From the NCBI RefSeq assembly GCF_008123515.1, contig NZ_VSSR01000012.1:31687-95686 (forward strand): 64,000 nucleotides of DNA, written 5' to 3'. The position numbers and the translations under genes are program-made. Of the stretch, positions 36,609-46,352 are shown one piece after another. Origin of the DNA: Bradyrhizobium cytisi. Its GTDB lineage: Bacteria; Pseudomonadota; Alphaproteobacteria; Rhizobiales; Xanthobacteraceae. A model generated the notes under the pieces. That model did no database searches, was not told the origin of the DNA, and saw only the letters and a list, made by a program, of their open reading frames with translations. Numbering within the stretch: the first letter of the stretch is position 1; each line of letters starts with the position of its first letter.

Positions 36609-37100
36609 ATGTCCAAATTCCCTCCCAGACCCGGCCCCATCAGCGCCAAGCCGCTCGGGATCCTGCTCAACGACGTCTTTGCCGAGGCTTATGCCAAGCA
36701 GGGCTTTGCGGCGCGCGAGCTGGTGACGCGGTGGGCGCAGATTGCCGGGCCTGAGATCGCCGCCCATGCCGAGCCGCTCAAGATGCAATGGCCGCGGCCG
36801 GTCGAGGGCCAGCCGCAGGAACCGGCGACGCTGGTGCTGCGGGTTGAGGGCCCGATGGCGCTGGAGATCCAGCACTCGGCCGACGTGATCCTGGAGCGGG
36901 TGAACCGCTTCTTCGGCTGGAGCGCCGTCGGCAAGCTCGCCTTCCGCCAGGCCCCCCTGTCGCGCCCACGGCGCCCGGTGCGGCCCGCCCCGCCGGACCC
37001 CAAGGACGTTGCCAAGGTGGCGGAGAGCCTGGGAGATATCGAAGACGAAGAATTGAAGACTGCGCTGGCGCGGCTCGGGGCCGCCATCAAGCGAAATTGA
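36609..37100 (+). CDS. DUF721 (DciA-like) protein
   Basis: This 163-residue protein has the DUF721 core (FAARELVTRWAQIAGPEIAA, then EGPMALEIQHSADVILERVNRFFG). DUF721 members include DciA, a loader of the replicative helicase DnaB, though assignment to that role here is by family only. The C-terminal part is basic and Pro-rich (RPRRPVRPAPPDPKD) and then acidic. It is the first gene of a group with dsbA and smc. Confidence 0.85.
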   Translation: MSKFPPRPGPISAKPLGILLNDVFAEAYAKQGFAARELVTRWAQIAGPEIAAHAEPLKMQWPRPVEGQPQEPATLVLRVEGPMALEIQHSADVILERVNRFFGWSAVGKLAFRQAPLSRPRRPVRPAPPDPKDVAKVAESLGDIEDEELKTALARLGAAIKRN

Positions 37101-37236
37101 GCCCCATTTCGCGGCCAATCTGGACCCGTCCCTGCTGCTCGCCATTGCCTCAAGCCACGTTTCAAGCTAGCGACAGGCCGCCCGGGAACCTTCGTATGAG
37201 CCTCGGGCGAGACCATGCCAATTCGGGAGCCCGACC

Positions 37237-37908
37237 GTGATCATCACCCGCCGCGCCTTCACCACGATGCTGTCGCTGACCGGGCTTGCCGCGCTCGCCG
37301 GGCTCTCGCCGCTGCGGTTGATCTCTGAAGCCATGATCCCTGAAGCCATGGCTCAGGCCGCCGGCGATGTCGCCAAGCCGGTGTCGCTGCCCGACATGGC
37401 GCTCGGCCCGAAGGACGCCCCCGTCACCATCACCGAATACGCCTCGATGACCTGCCCGCATTGCGCGGCCTTCAACGAGCAGGTGTTCCCCAAGATCAAG
37501 TCGGAATACATCGACACCGGCAAGATCCGTTACATCTTCCGCGAGTTCCCGCTCGACATCAAAGCCGCCGCCGGCTCGATGCTGTCGCGCTGCATCGCTA
37601 ATGGCGACGCGCCGAAATACTTCGCGGTCACCGACATGCTGTTCCGCCAGCAGAACGACTGGGTGACGAAGAACACCACGGAGACGCTGACGCGGATCGG
37701 CAAGCAAGCCGGCCTCACCCAGCAGCAGGTGGAAGCCTGCCTGAAGGACCAGGCGCTGCTCGACAAGATCGCCGCCGACCAGAAATATGCCAGCGACGTT
37801 CTGAAGGTCGATTCGACGCCGACCTTCTTCATCAACGGCGAGAAGATCAAGGGCGAGACCTCGTTCGAGGAATTCGCCAAGAAGATCAATCCGCTGCTGA
37901 AGAGCTGA
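37237..37908 (+). CDS. DsbA-family thiol-disulfide protein with Tat-like signal
   Basis: This 223-residue thioredoxin-fold protein has the catalytic CPHC in MTCPHCAAFNEQVFP (near residue 72) and the cis-Pro loop STPTFFING. It starts at GTG 37237 with GGGAG 7 nt upstream. The N-terminus ITRRAFTTMLSLTGLAALAG has a twin-arginine followed by Phe, then a hydrophobic segment and AQA cleavage site, so Tat export is likely. That is unusual for DsbA but known for some alphaproteobacterial DsbA/D-like proteins. It lies between DUF721 and smc. Confidence 0.9.
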   Translation: MIITRRAFTTMLSLTGLAALAGLSPLRLISEAMIPEAMAQAAGDVAKPVSLPDMALGPKDAPVTITEYASMTCPHCAAFNEQVFPKIKSEYIDTGKIRYIFREFPLDIKAAAGSMLSRCIANGDAPKYFAVTDMLFRQQNDWVTKNTTETLTRIGKQAGLTQQQVEACLKDQALLDKIAADQKYASDVLKVDSTPTFFINGEKIKGETSFEEFAKKINPLLKS

Positions 37909-38124
37909 TTCGCTCGTCAAGATCCTGATCCGCATCTCAAAAGCCGTATCTTTCCCGGCATAAATCCCTTGGGAAAAGCGGCTTTCGCAGGTTGCCCTCG
38001 CGGCACACCGCGGCCATTGTCCGCCGCATGAGGCGCCCCGCGCGACTCGCCCAGACAGCGACATTGCCTTCCATGCTATTGTCCGGGCAGGGGGATTCGC
38101 GCCTGCCAACAGAGATGCGTGCTT

Positions 38125-41100
38125 ATGAAGATCACCCGCCTGCGCCTACACGGATTCAAGTCCTTCGTTGAGCCCACGGACTTCGTCATCGAGCCCGGCC
38201 TGACCGGCGTGGTCGGACCGAATGGCTGCGGCAAGTCGAATCTCGTCGAGGCGCTGCGCTGGGCGATGGGCGAGACCTCGTACAAGTCGCTGCGCGCTGC
38301 CGACATGGACGCGGTGATCTTCGCCGGCTCCGGCAACCGTCCCGCGCGCAACCACGCCGAAGTGACGATGACGATCGACAATGCCGATCGCACCGCGCCG
38401 GCGGCGATGAACGACAGCCAGCTGCTCGAAATCTCCCGCCGCATCGAGCGCGAGGCCGGCTCGGTCTATCGGATCAACGGCCGCGACGTCCGCGCCCGCG
38501 ACGTGCAGATCCTGTTTGCGGATGCCGCCACCGGCGCGCGTTCGCCGGCCCTCGTCCACCAGGGCAAGATCGGCGAAATCATTCAGGCCAAGCCCGAGCA
38601 GCGCCGCCGCGTGCTGGAAGACGCCGCCGGTGTCGCCGGCCTGCACGCCCGCCGCCACGAGGCCGAGCTGCGGCTGAAGGCGGCCGAAACCAACCTCACC
38701 CGCGTCGAGGACGTGATCGGCCAGCTCGCAGGGCAAATGGAAGGCCTGAAGAAGCAGGCCCGCCAGGCCGTGCGCTATCGCGAAGTCGCAGCCAAGGTCC
38801 GCAAGGCCGAAGCCACCCTGTTCCATCTGCGCTGGATCGGCGCCCACGCCGACGTCAACGAATCCGGCCACACCCACGATCTCGCCGTGCGCGAGATGGC
38901 CGAGCGCACCCAGCACCAGGCCGAAGCCGCCCGCATCCAGGCGATCCGTGCCGCCGAAATGCCGGCGCTGCGCGATGCCGAAGCCCGCGCCGCGGCCGGC
39001 CTTCAGCGCCTGACCAATGCCCGCGAGCTGCTCGACCGCGAGGAGGAGCGTGCCAAGGAGCGCGTCGCCGAGCTCGAGCGCCGCCTCGCCCAGTTCGAGG
39101 GCGACATCTCCCGCGCCCAGCAGCAGACCATGGATGCCGAGATCGCGCTGCAGCGGCTCGACACCGAAGATGCCGAGCTGAAGGAAGAGATCAAGTCGCG
39201 CGTCGAGAAGCGCTCCGGCGTCGACGAGCGCGTCGGCGAAGCCGAGGCGGTGCTGACCGAAACCGAGCAGCAGTTCGCCGAGCTCACCACCGCGCTCGCC
39301 GACCTCACCGCCAAGCGCAACCAGTTAGAGGCCAACGTCCGCACCCACCGCGACAAGCTCGCCCGTCTCGACCAGGAGATCGCGAATGTCGCCGCCGAAG
39401 AGCAGAAGCTTGCCGCCGAAACCGGCGGCTTCGGCGATCTCGACGAGCTGACCGCAACGGTCGAAACCGCCGAGCAGACGCTGGCCGCTTCGGAAGCCGC
39501 CGCGCAAGCGAGCGAGGCCGCACATGTCGCCGCGCGCCAGACGCTGGAATCCTCGCGCTCGCCGCTCAATGAGGCCGACAAGCGCGTGCAGCGGCTCGAT
39601 ACCGAGGCGCGCACGATCTCGAAAATCGTCAACGGCGAAACCAAGAATCTGTGGCCGCCGATCATCGACGGCATCACTGTCGATAAGGGCTTTGAAAAGG
39701 CGATCGGCGCCGCGCTCGGCGACGATCTCGATGCGCCGGTCGATCCCTCGGCGCCGATGCGCTGGACCAATGCCGGCGTCACCGACGGCGATCCGGAGCT
39801 GCCCGAAGGCGTCACCCCGCTTGCCAACCACGTTCAGGCGCCGGCCGAGCTGACGCGCCGCCTGGCGCAGATCGGCGTGGTGCCGCGCGAGCGCGGTGCC
39901 GAGCTGGTGTCGCAGCTCAAGACCGGCCAACGGCTGGTCTCGCCCGAAGGCGACGTCTGGCGCTGGGACGGCTTTGTCGCCGCCGCTCACGCCCCGACCG
40001 GCGCTGCGCGGCGCCTTGCCGAGCGCGCCCGCCTCGTCGATATCGAGAACGAGCTGGAGCAGGCCCGCATCGACGCGCAGATCAAGCGTCAGGCGCTGGA
40101 GAACGCCGAGTCCGAGCTGCAGATGGCGGCCAGTACCGAAGGTGCCAGCCGCGAGGCCTGGCGTGCCGCGCAGCGCGAGCTGAACGTCGCGCGCGAGCGC
40201 CACGGCGCAGCCGAGCGCGAGATCAGCCGCCACGCCGCGCGCAAGGCGACGCTGTCGGAAGCGCACAGCCGTCTCGCCGCCGACCGCGCCGAGGCCGAAG
40301 CCGCGTACGAATACGCCGAGGCAGGCATCAGCGAGTTGCCGTCGAGCGAGGACACCGAGACCCGTCTCGCCGCCGTCCGCAGCGACATCGAAGGCCATCG
40401 CCGCATGGCCGCGCAGGTCCGCGCCGAGGCGCAGGCACTGGCGCGCGAGGCCGAGCTGGCCGACCGCCGCGTCCAGGCGATCCTCGCCGAGCGCACCGAA
40501 TGGCAGAACCGCAAAGAGAGCGCGGCCTCCCATATCGACACCATTCAGGCTCGTATTGCCGAACTCACGATCGAGCGCAGCGATCTCGAAAACGCGCCCG
40601 CCGTGTTCGCCGAGAAGCGCAGCGCGCTGATCACCGAGATCGAATATGCCGAGAACGACCGCCGCCTGGCCGCCGATGCGCTCGCCGCCGCGGAGACCGC
40701 GATGGCCGAGACCGATCGCGTCGCCAAGCTGACGCTCGAGGCGCTCTCCAGCTCGCGCGAGGCCACCGCCCGCGCCGAGGAGCGCATGGAAGGTTCGAGG
40801 CGCCGGCTCGAGGACATCGAGCGCGAGATCCGCGACATGCTCGAAGTGGAGCCGCAGGCTGTCGCCGGCCTCGCCGAGCTCGAGCCCGGCGCCGAGCTGC
40901 CGCCGCTGCACGACATCGAGGAAGATCTCGAAAAGATGCGCCGCGACCGCGAGCGCCTGGGCGCGGTCAACCTGCGCGCCGAGGAAGAGCTGCGCGAGGT
41001 CGAGACCCAGCACACGGGTCTCGTCACCGAGCGCGACGACCTCGTCGAAGCCATCAAGCGGCTGCGCCAGGGCATCCAGAGCCTCAACAAGGAAGCACGC

Positions 41101-41589
41101 GAGCGCCTCCTGACCTCGTTCGAGGTCGTCAACAACCACTTCAAGCGCCTGTTCGTCGAGCTGTTCGGCGGCGGCGAAGCCGCGCTGCACCTGATCGAGA
41201 GCGACGACCCGCTGGAAGCTGGTCTCGAAATCATCGCCAAGCCGCCGGGCAAGAAGCCGCAGACGCTGTCGCTGCTCTCGGGCGGCGAGCAGGCGCTGAC
41301 CGCGATGGCGCTGATCTTCGCGGTGTTCCTGACCAACCCCTCGCCGATCTGCGTGCTGGACGAAGTCGACGCGCCGCTCGACGACCACAACGTCGAACGG
41401 TACTGCAACCTGCTGCACGAGATGACCGCCTCGACCGACACGCGCTTCGTCATCATCACGCACAATCCGATCACGATGGCACGGATGAACCGCCTGTTCG
41501 GCGTCACCATGGCCGAGCGCGGCGTCTCCCAGCTCGTCTCGGTGAACCTGCAAGAGGCCGTGGACATTCTCGACCAGAACGTGGCGTGA
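38125..41589 (+). CDS. smc: chromosome segregation protein SMC
   Basis: This 1154-residue ATPase condenses and segregates chromosomes. The Walker A GPNGCGKSN is at 31-39; two long coiled-coils flank the hinge (about 500-640, including TPLANHVQAPAELTRRLAQI); the signature LSGGEQALTAMALIFA and Walker B PICVLDEVDAPLDDHN are near the end. ATG 38125 gives the canonical MKITRLRLHGFKSFV. It follows dsbA by 216 bp. ScpA and ScpB are not here. Confidence 0.97.
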   Translation: MKITRLRLHGFKSFVEPTDFVIEPGLTGVVGPNGCGKSNLVEALRWAMGETSYKSLRAADMDAVIFAGSGNRPARNHAEVTMTIDNADRTAPAAMNDSQLLEISRRIEREAGSVYRINGRDVRARDVQILFADAATGARSPALVHQGKIGEIIQAKPEQRRRVLEDAAGVAGLHARRHEAELRLKAAETNLTRVEDVIGQLAGQMEGLKKQARQAVRYREVAAKVRKAEATLFHLRWIGAHADVNESGHTHDLAVREMAERTQHQAEAARIQAIRAAEMPALRDAEARAAAGLQRLTNARELLDREEERAKERVAELERRLAQFEGDISRAQQQTMDAEIALQRLDTEDAELKEEIKSRVEKRSGVDERVGEAEAVLTETEQQFAELTTALADLTAKRNQLEANVRTHRDKLARLDQEIANVAAEEQKLAAETGGFGDLDELTATVETAEQTLAASEAAAQASEAAHVAARQTLESSRSPLNEADKRVQRLDTEARTISKIVNGETKNLWPPIIDGITVDKGFEKAIGAALGDDLDAPVDPSAPMRWTNAGVTDGDPELPEGVTPLANHVQAPAELTRRLAQIGVVPRERGAELVSQLKTGQRLVSPEGDVWRWDGFVAAAHAPTGAARRLAERARLVDIENELEQARIDAQIKRQALENAESELQMAASTEGASREAWRAAQRELNVARERHGAAEREISRHAARKATLSEAHSRLAADRAEAEAAYEYAEAGISELPSSEDTETRLAAVRSDIEGHRRMAAQVRAEAQALAREAELADRRVQAILAERTEWQNRKESAASHIDTIQARIAELTIERSDLENAPAVFAEKRSALITEIEYAENDRRLAADALAAAETAMAETDRVAKLTLEALSSSREATARAEERMEGSRRRLEDIEREIRDMLEVEPQAVAGLAELEPGAELPPLHDIEEDLEKMRRDRERLGAVNLRAEEELREVETQHTGLVTERDDLVEAIKRLRQGIQSLNKEARERLLTSFEVVNNHFKRLFVELFGGGEAALHLIESDDPLEAGLEIIAKPPGKKPQTLSLLSGGEQALTAMALIFAVFLTNPSPICVLDEVDAPLDDHNVERYCNLLHEMTASTDTRFVIITHNPITMARMNRLFGVTMAERGVSQLVSVNLQEAVDILDQNVA

Positions 41590-41597
41590 TATCTCTG

Positions 41598-41638
41598 CCG
41601 TCCTTCCGGGCTCGCGGAGCGAGAACCCGGAATGACGG
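41598..41638. repeat. single REP-like hairpin downstream of smc
   Basis: CCGTCCTTCCGGGCTCGCG pairs with CGAGAACCCGGAATGACGG (one bulge). It is a single unit of the 27008-27112 family and starts 9 bp after the smc stop codon; it may stabilise the smc message or end transcription. Confidence 0.8.
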
Positions 41639-41647
41639 TAGGCAACC

Positions 41648-42625
41648 ATGATCTCACCCACCTTCCCCGCTGAACTCAAAGCCGCCCTCGACGCCAGGCT
41701 GCAGGGCTTCTCCCGCACCGACGCTGCACAGCGGTCGCAGAAGATCTCGACCACCTATCGCGCCGGCGGCGGCTCCGGCACGATCAAGTCCGAGGCCGAT
41801 GCGCTCGCCTATGCGCTCGCGCGCATGCCGGCGACCTACGCTGCCGTCGCGGCAAGCCTGAGCGCGCTCATCGAGATCGCGCCGGACCTCGCTCCCGAGA
41901 CATTACTCGACGTCGGCGCAGGCCCGGGCACCGCGAGTTGGGCGGCCGCCGAGGCCTTTTCGTCGTTGCAGGATTTTACGCTGCTCGACGCCAACGCCAC
42001 GCTGAGCCGGCTCGCGCTCGAGCTGGCGCGCGACAGCTCGCGCCTCTCGGGTTGCCGCTATCTGCCGGGCGATGCCGCCGCCAACCTCGCCGAAGTCTCG
42101 CAAGCCGATCTTGTCGTCGCGAGCTATGTCATCGGCGAGCTCGGCGAGAGCGATCAGCGCAAGCTTGCCGAGACAATGTGGGCCAAAGCGCGCCACGCGC
42201 TAGTCGTGATCGAGCCCGGCACCCCCGCCGGCTATGCCCGCATCCTCGCGCTGCGCCAGCAACTGACTGCGGCCGGCGCCTTTGTCGCCGCGCCCTGCCC
42301 GCACGAAAAGCCCTGCCCGCTCATCGCGCCCGACTGGTGCCATTTCAACCAGCGCCTGCCGCGCTCGCAAGCGCACCGCCAGATCAAGGGCGCGGAGGTG
42401 CCGTTCGAGGACGAGCGCTTCATCTACGTCGCCCTGACCCGCGCGCCGCCCGCGGCCCGCGGCCCGCGCGTGCTGGCGCCGCCGGATGTCGGCAAGGCCG
42501 AGATCACGGCCAAGCTCTGCACTGAGGACGGCGTCGCACTCGCCAAGGTGCCGCGGCGGGACAAGGCTGCTTATGCGGGCGCCCGCCGCTGGCGCTGGGG
42601 TGATGCCGTTCTGTCCGAAAGTTAA
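41648..42625 (+). CDS. Rsm22-family methyltransferase
   Basis: This 325-residue protein matches the Rsm22/methyltransferase-like 17 family: the SAM loop LLDVGAGPGTASWAAAEAF near 84, then ADLVVASYVIGELGES and HALVVIEPGTPAGYARI. Cys residues (APCPHEKPCPL) after this resemble the metal- or Fe-S-binding motif of the family. Mitochondrial members assist small-subunit ribosome assembly; the bacterial role is not known. It follows smc by 58 bp on the same strand. Confidence 0.87.
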   Translation: MISPTFPAELKAALDARLQGFSRTDAAQRSQKISTTYRAGGGSGTIKSEADALAYALARMPATYAAVAASLSALIEIAPDLAPETLLDVGAGPGTASWAAAEAFSSLQDFTLLDANATLSRLALELARDSSRLSGCRYLPGDAAANLAEVSQADLVVASYVIGELGESDQRKLAETMWAKARHALVVIEPGTPAGYARILALRQQLTAAGAFVAAPCPHEKPCPLIAPDWCHFNQRLPRSQAHRQIKGAEVPFEDERFIYVALTRAPPAARGPRVLAPPDVGKAEITAKLCTEDGVALAKVPRRDKAAYAGARRWRWGDAVLSES

Positions 42626-42760
42626 CCCCGTTCGGCGCTTTTGCCTTGAACTCGGATGGTTCCCGGTCCGACCAAGTCTTACCTTCCCTCCGCGCGGGGC
42701 TCTCCCCCCGGCGCCATTTTGGTTTACGCTGCCCGCCTCAATTCCCTTCAGGAGTTTTCC

Positions 42761-43321
42761 ATGTCGACCGGCTGGATCGTTCTCGGCGTCATCGTCGTCC
42801 TCGTGCTGTTCGCCTTCAGCGCCTACAACCGGCTGGTGGCGCTCGGACAGCGCGTCAGCCAGGCCTTTGCCGATATCGACGTGCAGCTCAAGCAGCGCCA
42901 CGATCTGGTCCCGAACCTGGTCGAGACCGTGAAGGGCTATGCCTCGCATGAGCGCGGCACACTCGACGACGTCATCAAGGCGCGCAATTCGGCGATGTCG
43001 GCGCAGGGGCCGGCGCAGGTGTCCGCCGCCGAGAACCAGCTCTCCGGCGCGCTCGGCCGGCTGATCGCGTTGTCGGAGGCCTATCCGGACCTCAAGGCCA
43101 ATACCAACTTCCAGCAGTTCGCCAGCGAGCTCTCCGACCTCGAGAACAAGATCGCGGCGAGCCGCCGCTTCTTCAACAACGCGGTCCAGGAATACAACAC
43201 CGGCATCCAGCAGATGCCCGCCGCTCTGTTCGCCGGCATGTTCGGCTTCACCAAGAAGGACTTCTTCGATCTCGGCGCCAGCCGCACCGAGGTCGAGGCG
43301 GCGCCTCAGGTGAAGTTCTGA
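42761..43321 (+). CDS. LemA family protein
   Basis: This 186-residue protein has an N-terminal membrane anchor (GWIVLGVIVVLVLFAFSAY) and the helical LemA domain (VSQAFADIDVQLKQRHDLVPNLVE, cut here: QLKQRHDLVPNLV is the diagnostic motif). CAGGAG lies 8 nt before ATG 42761. It is followed after 32 bp by an M48 protease gene, the usual LemA partner. The function is unknown; envelope stress or protein quality control is suggested by that pairing. Confidence 0.9.
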   Translation: MSTGWIVLGVIVVLVLFAFSAYNRLVALGQRVSQAFADIDVQLKQRHDLVPNLVETVKGYASHERGTLDDVIKARNSAMSAQGPAQVSAAENQLSGALGRLIALSEAYPDLKANTNFQQFASELSDLENKIAASRRFFNNAVQEYNTGIQQMPAALFAGMFGFTKKDFFDLGASRTEVEAAPQVKF

Positions 43322-43353
43322 TCTGAGCCGACAGGCCGGCAGGGCAACGCGTC

Positions 43354-44571
43354 ATGGCCGCGTATGGTCTCTACACGCACATCGCCTCGAACAAGTTTCG
43401 TTCGATGCTGCTGCTCGCCGGCCTGTTCGCGCTGGTCTATGTGCTGGTCTATGCCGGCGCGCTGGTCGCCGAAGTCGTCATCAACGGCAATGAGACCGTC
43501 GCCTATTATCTGAACCGGGCCTTCGCCGACCTGCTCAAGGCCGCGCCCTTCGCGACCGTCGCGGCAATTGCCTGGATCATTATCGCCTATTTCTTTCATC
43601 AATCGATGATCGATGCCGTCACCGGCGGCCATGACGTCACCCGGCAGGAGGAGCCGCGACTCTACAATCTGCTGGAAAATCTCTGCATCTCGCGTGGCAT
43701 CACCATGCCGAAGCTGAAAATCATGGAGAGCCCGGCGCTCAACGCGTTCGCGACCGGCCTCAACCCGCGGCAATATGCTGTTACCGTCACCACCGGTCTG
43801 CTGAAGGCGCTGAACGACCGGGAGATCGAGGCGGTGCTGGGCCACGAGCTCACCCACATCAAGAACGGCGATGTGCAGCTGATGGTCGTCGCCGTGATCA
43901 TTGCCGGCGTGGTCGGCTTCTTCGGCGAATTGTTCTTCCGGCTGTTCACGAATCTGAGCTGGAGCTCCGGCGGCTCGTGGTCGTCGGGTTCCTCCTCCTC
44001 GTCGCGATCGTCCTCGTCGTCGAGCGACAGCAAGAGCTCCGGCGGCGGCGCAATCGTGGTCATCATCATCGCGGTCGTGCTGATCGTGGTGGCCTGGCTG
44101 GTGTCGCAGGTGGTCAAGCTCGCACTGTCGCGCTCGCGCGAATATCTGGCCGACGCCGGCTCGGTCGAGCTGACGAAAAACCCTGACGCCATGATCTCGG
44201 CGCTGCGCAAGATCGAGAACCGCGGCGAGTTGCCGGGTGCGACCTCGGCGGTGATGGAGCTGTGCCTCGACAATCCGCGCGAGGGCTTTGCCGATTTGTT
44301 CGCGACCCACCCGTCGGTGCAGTCCCGGGTCGATGCGCTGGTGAAGTTTGCCGGCGGCCACGATCCCGGTCCGCTGCCGCCGCCCGCCGACGAGACGGAA
44401 GAGCCGGAGGCGCAAGCCGACCGGCAAGACGCCCCGCCGCCGCTGCCGCAAGGCCCCTGGAACGATGCAGGCAGCCGGACCAGTCCGCCGCCCGTGCCTG
44501 CGCCCGGCCCCTCCGGAACCGCAGCCGGCAATCCGATCGGGAATCCCATGGGTCCTTGGGGCCGTCATTGA
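43354..44571 (+). CDS. M48 family zinc metallopeptidase
   Basis: This 405-residue HtpX-like protease has two N-terminal membrane segments (about 17-40 and 60-80), the zinc motif HELTH in VLGHELTHIKNGDVQL (near 162), a Ser/Gly-rich linker (SWSSGGSWSSGSSSSS..., interrupted by S runs), two more membrane segments, and a Pro-rich C-terminal tail. The tail is atypically long for HtpX. It forms a unit with lemA. It probably degrades misfolded membrane proteins. Confidence 0.88.
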   Translation: MAAYGLYTHIASNKFRSMLLLAGLFALVYVLVYAGALVAEVVINGNETVAYYLNRAFADLLKAAPFATVAAIAWIIIAYFFHQSMIDAVTGGHDVTRQEEPRLYNLLENLCISRGITMPKLKIMESPALNAFATGLNPRQYAVTVTTGLLKALNDREIEAVLGHELTHIKNGDVQLMVVAVIIAGVVGFFGELFFRLFTNLSWSSGGSWSSGSSSSSRSSSSSSDSKSSGGGAIVVIIIAVVLIVVAWLVSQVVKLALSRSREYLADAGSVELTKNPDAMISALRKIENRGELPGATSAVMELCLDNPREGFADLFATHPSVQSRVDALVKFAGGHDPGPLPPPADETEEPEAQADRQDAPPPLPQGPWNDAGSRTSPPPVPAPGPSGTAAGNPIGNPMGPWGRH

Positions 44572-44778
44572 ACACATGATTTGCCGCAACTTGCGGCGGG
44601 TTTCACAGCGATTGGGAAAAACCTCGGGAATTGCCGCAACGGCGGCCTGCGGATTTGAATTCTCCCTTGTTTCTGCCATGTTCGCGCCCAACAGCAGACT
44701 TGGGACATCCTTGGGACATCGATTTGGGGCCCGGCCGATTGCGACCTCGCGATCGGGGGCGCGCGTTAGGGGACAGCA
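44572..44778. other. intergenic region before ParA-like gene, with 11-bp tandem repeat
   Basis: CTTGGGACATC occurs twice in tandem at 44699-44709 and 44710-44720, about 60 bp before the ParA-like ATG. AGGGGAC at 44769-44775 is the ribosome binding site. No coding frame is supported. Confidence 0.55.
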
Positions 44779-45531
44779 ATGGCAAAGCCGGCAGTGGTTG
44801 TGGTGGGCGCGGACAAGGGCGGGGTTGGCAAGACCACGGTGTCGCGCACCTTGCTCGATTATTTTTCCGCCAACAACGTGCCGACCCGCGCCTTCGACAC
44901 GGAATCCCCGCGCGGCACGCTGAAGCGCTTCCATCCTGACATCACCGAAATCGTCGACATGACGACGACGGCCGATCAGATGAAGATCTTCGATACGCTC
45001 AATGCGACCAGCCCATCGGTCACCGTGATCGACGTTCGCGCCGGCCTGCTCTCGCCGGCTCTGGCCTCGCTGCGCGATATCGGTTTCCTCGACGCCGCCA
45101 AGGCCGGCCAGATCACCTTCGCGGTGTTCCACATCCTGGGACCCTCGATCGCCTCGCTGGACGAGATCGCCGAAACGGCCGGTTTCATGACCGGCGCCAA
45201 GTATTTCCTAGTGAAGAACTTCATCAACGACACCCAGTTCTTCCAGTGGGACCAGTCGACCTACAATTCCTACTTCCACCGCATCAAGGATGCGACCGAG
45301 CTGACCATCCCCAAGCTCAACGAAATGGCCTATGAGCAGGTCGAGGTCTCCTCTGTCCCGTTCCTGAAATTTGTCGCCAACAAGGGCATCAACGACGATG
45401 CCGCGAACTATTCGTTCGTGCTGCGCGGTTATGTCCGGCACTGGCTGGCGAACGTCTGGAGCGAGTTCGACCGGATCCGCCTGACCGACATCGTCGGCTC
45501 CAAGCCGGGCGGCCGCAGCAGCGAAAAATAG
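44779..45531 (+). CDS. ParA-like ATPase
   Basis: This 250-residue P-loop protein has the deviant Walker A of ParA/MinD proteins (GADKGGVGKTT at 10-20), DTESPRGTLKRF at the switch region and VIDVRAGLLSP for Walker B. ParA proteins position chromosomes, plasmids or protein clusters. No parB or parS partner is next to it, and the sequence is not the chromosomal ParA or MipZ that I recognise. It is followed by a second, more divergent ATPase. Confidence 0.8.
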   Translation: MAKPAVVVVGADKGGVGKTTVSRTLLDYFSANNVPTRAFDTESPRGTLKRFHPDITEIVDMTTTADQMKIFDTLNATSPSVTVIDVRAGLLSPALASLRDIGFLDAAKAGQITFAVFHILGPSIASLDEIAETAGFMTGAKYFLVKNFINDTQFFQWDQSTYNSYFHRIKDATELTIPKLNEMAYEQVEVSSVPFLKFVANKGINDDAANYSFVLRGYVRHWLANVWSEFDRIRLTDIVGSKPGGRSSEK

Positions 45532-45593
45532 TTGCAGAGTATGGGTGGATACGGCTGGATTGGGCGGTGAGTTCGCTCAGATAATAGCTCGTG

Positions 45594-46262
45594 ATGCCCG
45601 CGACGCCCCTTTACATCATCTGCTCGCCCCGCCCGCAGGTCGGCAAGACCTTGCTGGCGCGGCTGCTCGCCGAATTCTTGCTGCTCAAGAACGGCAATGT
45701 CGCGGCCTTCGACGTCAATCTGAAGGAGCCGTCGCTGCTCGATTACCTGCCGAAGGTGACCGAGACCGCCGACGTGATCGACACTTACGGCAAGATGCAG
45801 CTGATGGACCGCGTCATCGTCGATGACGGGCTCGCCAAGGTCATCGACCTCGGCTTCCACGCCTTCGACGAATTCTTCAAGATGGCCGACGAGATCGGCC
45901 TGCTCAAGGAAGCGGCGCGCCGGCATGTCGCACCACAGATCCTGTTCGTCGCCGACACCGACCGCGTCTCCGCCCGCGCCCATGAGATGCTGCGCCTGCA
46001 GATCCCGCGGATGAACCTGATCACCGTCGACAACGAGTTCATCCTCCGCGGCGAGCTGCCGCCCGCGATGGCTGGCGGCCGGCTATTCCGGCTGCCGGCG
46101 CTGCCCGGCTTCCTCAAGACCTATATCGACCGGCTGAACTTCTCCTTCACCGGCTATTTGCGCCAGGAGAAGGACTCCTCGACCGAGCTGCACCAGTGGA
46201 CCCGGCGCAATTACCTCGCCTTCCGCGAGCTCGAGCTCAGCCTGATCCTGCAGCGATCTTAG
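45594..46262 (+). CDS. P-loop ATPase-like protein, degenerate Walker A
   Basis: This 222-residue protein has YIICSPRPQVGKTLLARLLAEF at the N-terminus (first 20: YIICSPRPQVGKTLLARLLA), where the usual Gly/Ala is replaced but GKT is kept, then NVAAFDVNLKEPSLLDYLP in the switch position. It resembles ParA/MinD-type ATPases but lacks the second Lys of the deviant motif. It follows the ParA-like gene by 62 bp and is probably cotranscribed. ATG 45594 or GTG 45591 can start it. Confidence 0.65.
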   Translation: MPATPLYIICSPRPQVGKTLLARLLAEFLLLKNGNVAAFDVNLKEPSLLDYLPKVTETADVIDTYGKMQLMDRVIVDDGLAKVIDLGFHAFDEFFKMADEIGLLKEAARRHVAPQILFVADTDRVSARAHEMLRLQIPRMNLITVDNEFILRGELPPAMAGGRLFRLPALPGFLKTYIDRLNFSFTGYLRQEKDSSTELHQWTRRNYLAFRELELSLILQRS

Positions 46263-46269
46263 GTTACAA

Positions 46270-46285
46270 ATTATACCCGGATAAT
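46270..46285. promoter_or_regulatory. short dyad ATTATACCCGGATAAT
   Basis: ATTAT and ATAAT flank ACCCGG in an otherwise GC-rich region, 68 bp upstream of the GTG of the second GIY-YIG gene. It could be a regulator site, but no regulator is adjacent. Confidence 0.4.
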
Positions 46286-46352
46286 ATTGACTGCCGGCCG
46301 CGTTGGGCTTAGTGAGGCGATTATCAACGTCCCCTTCATCCAGAGCGCAGCC

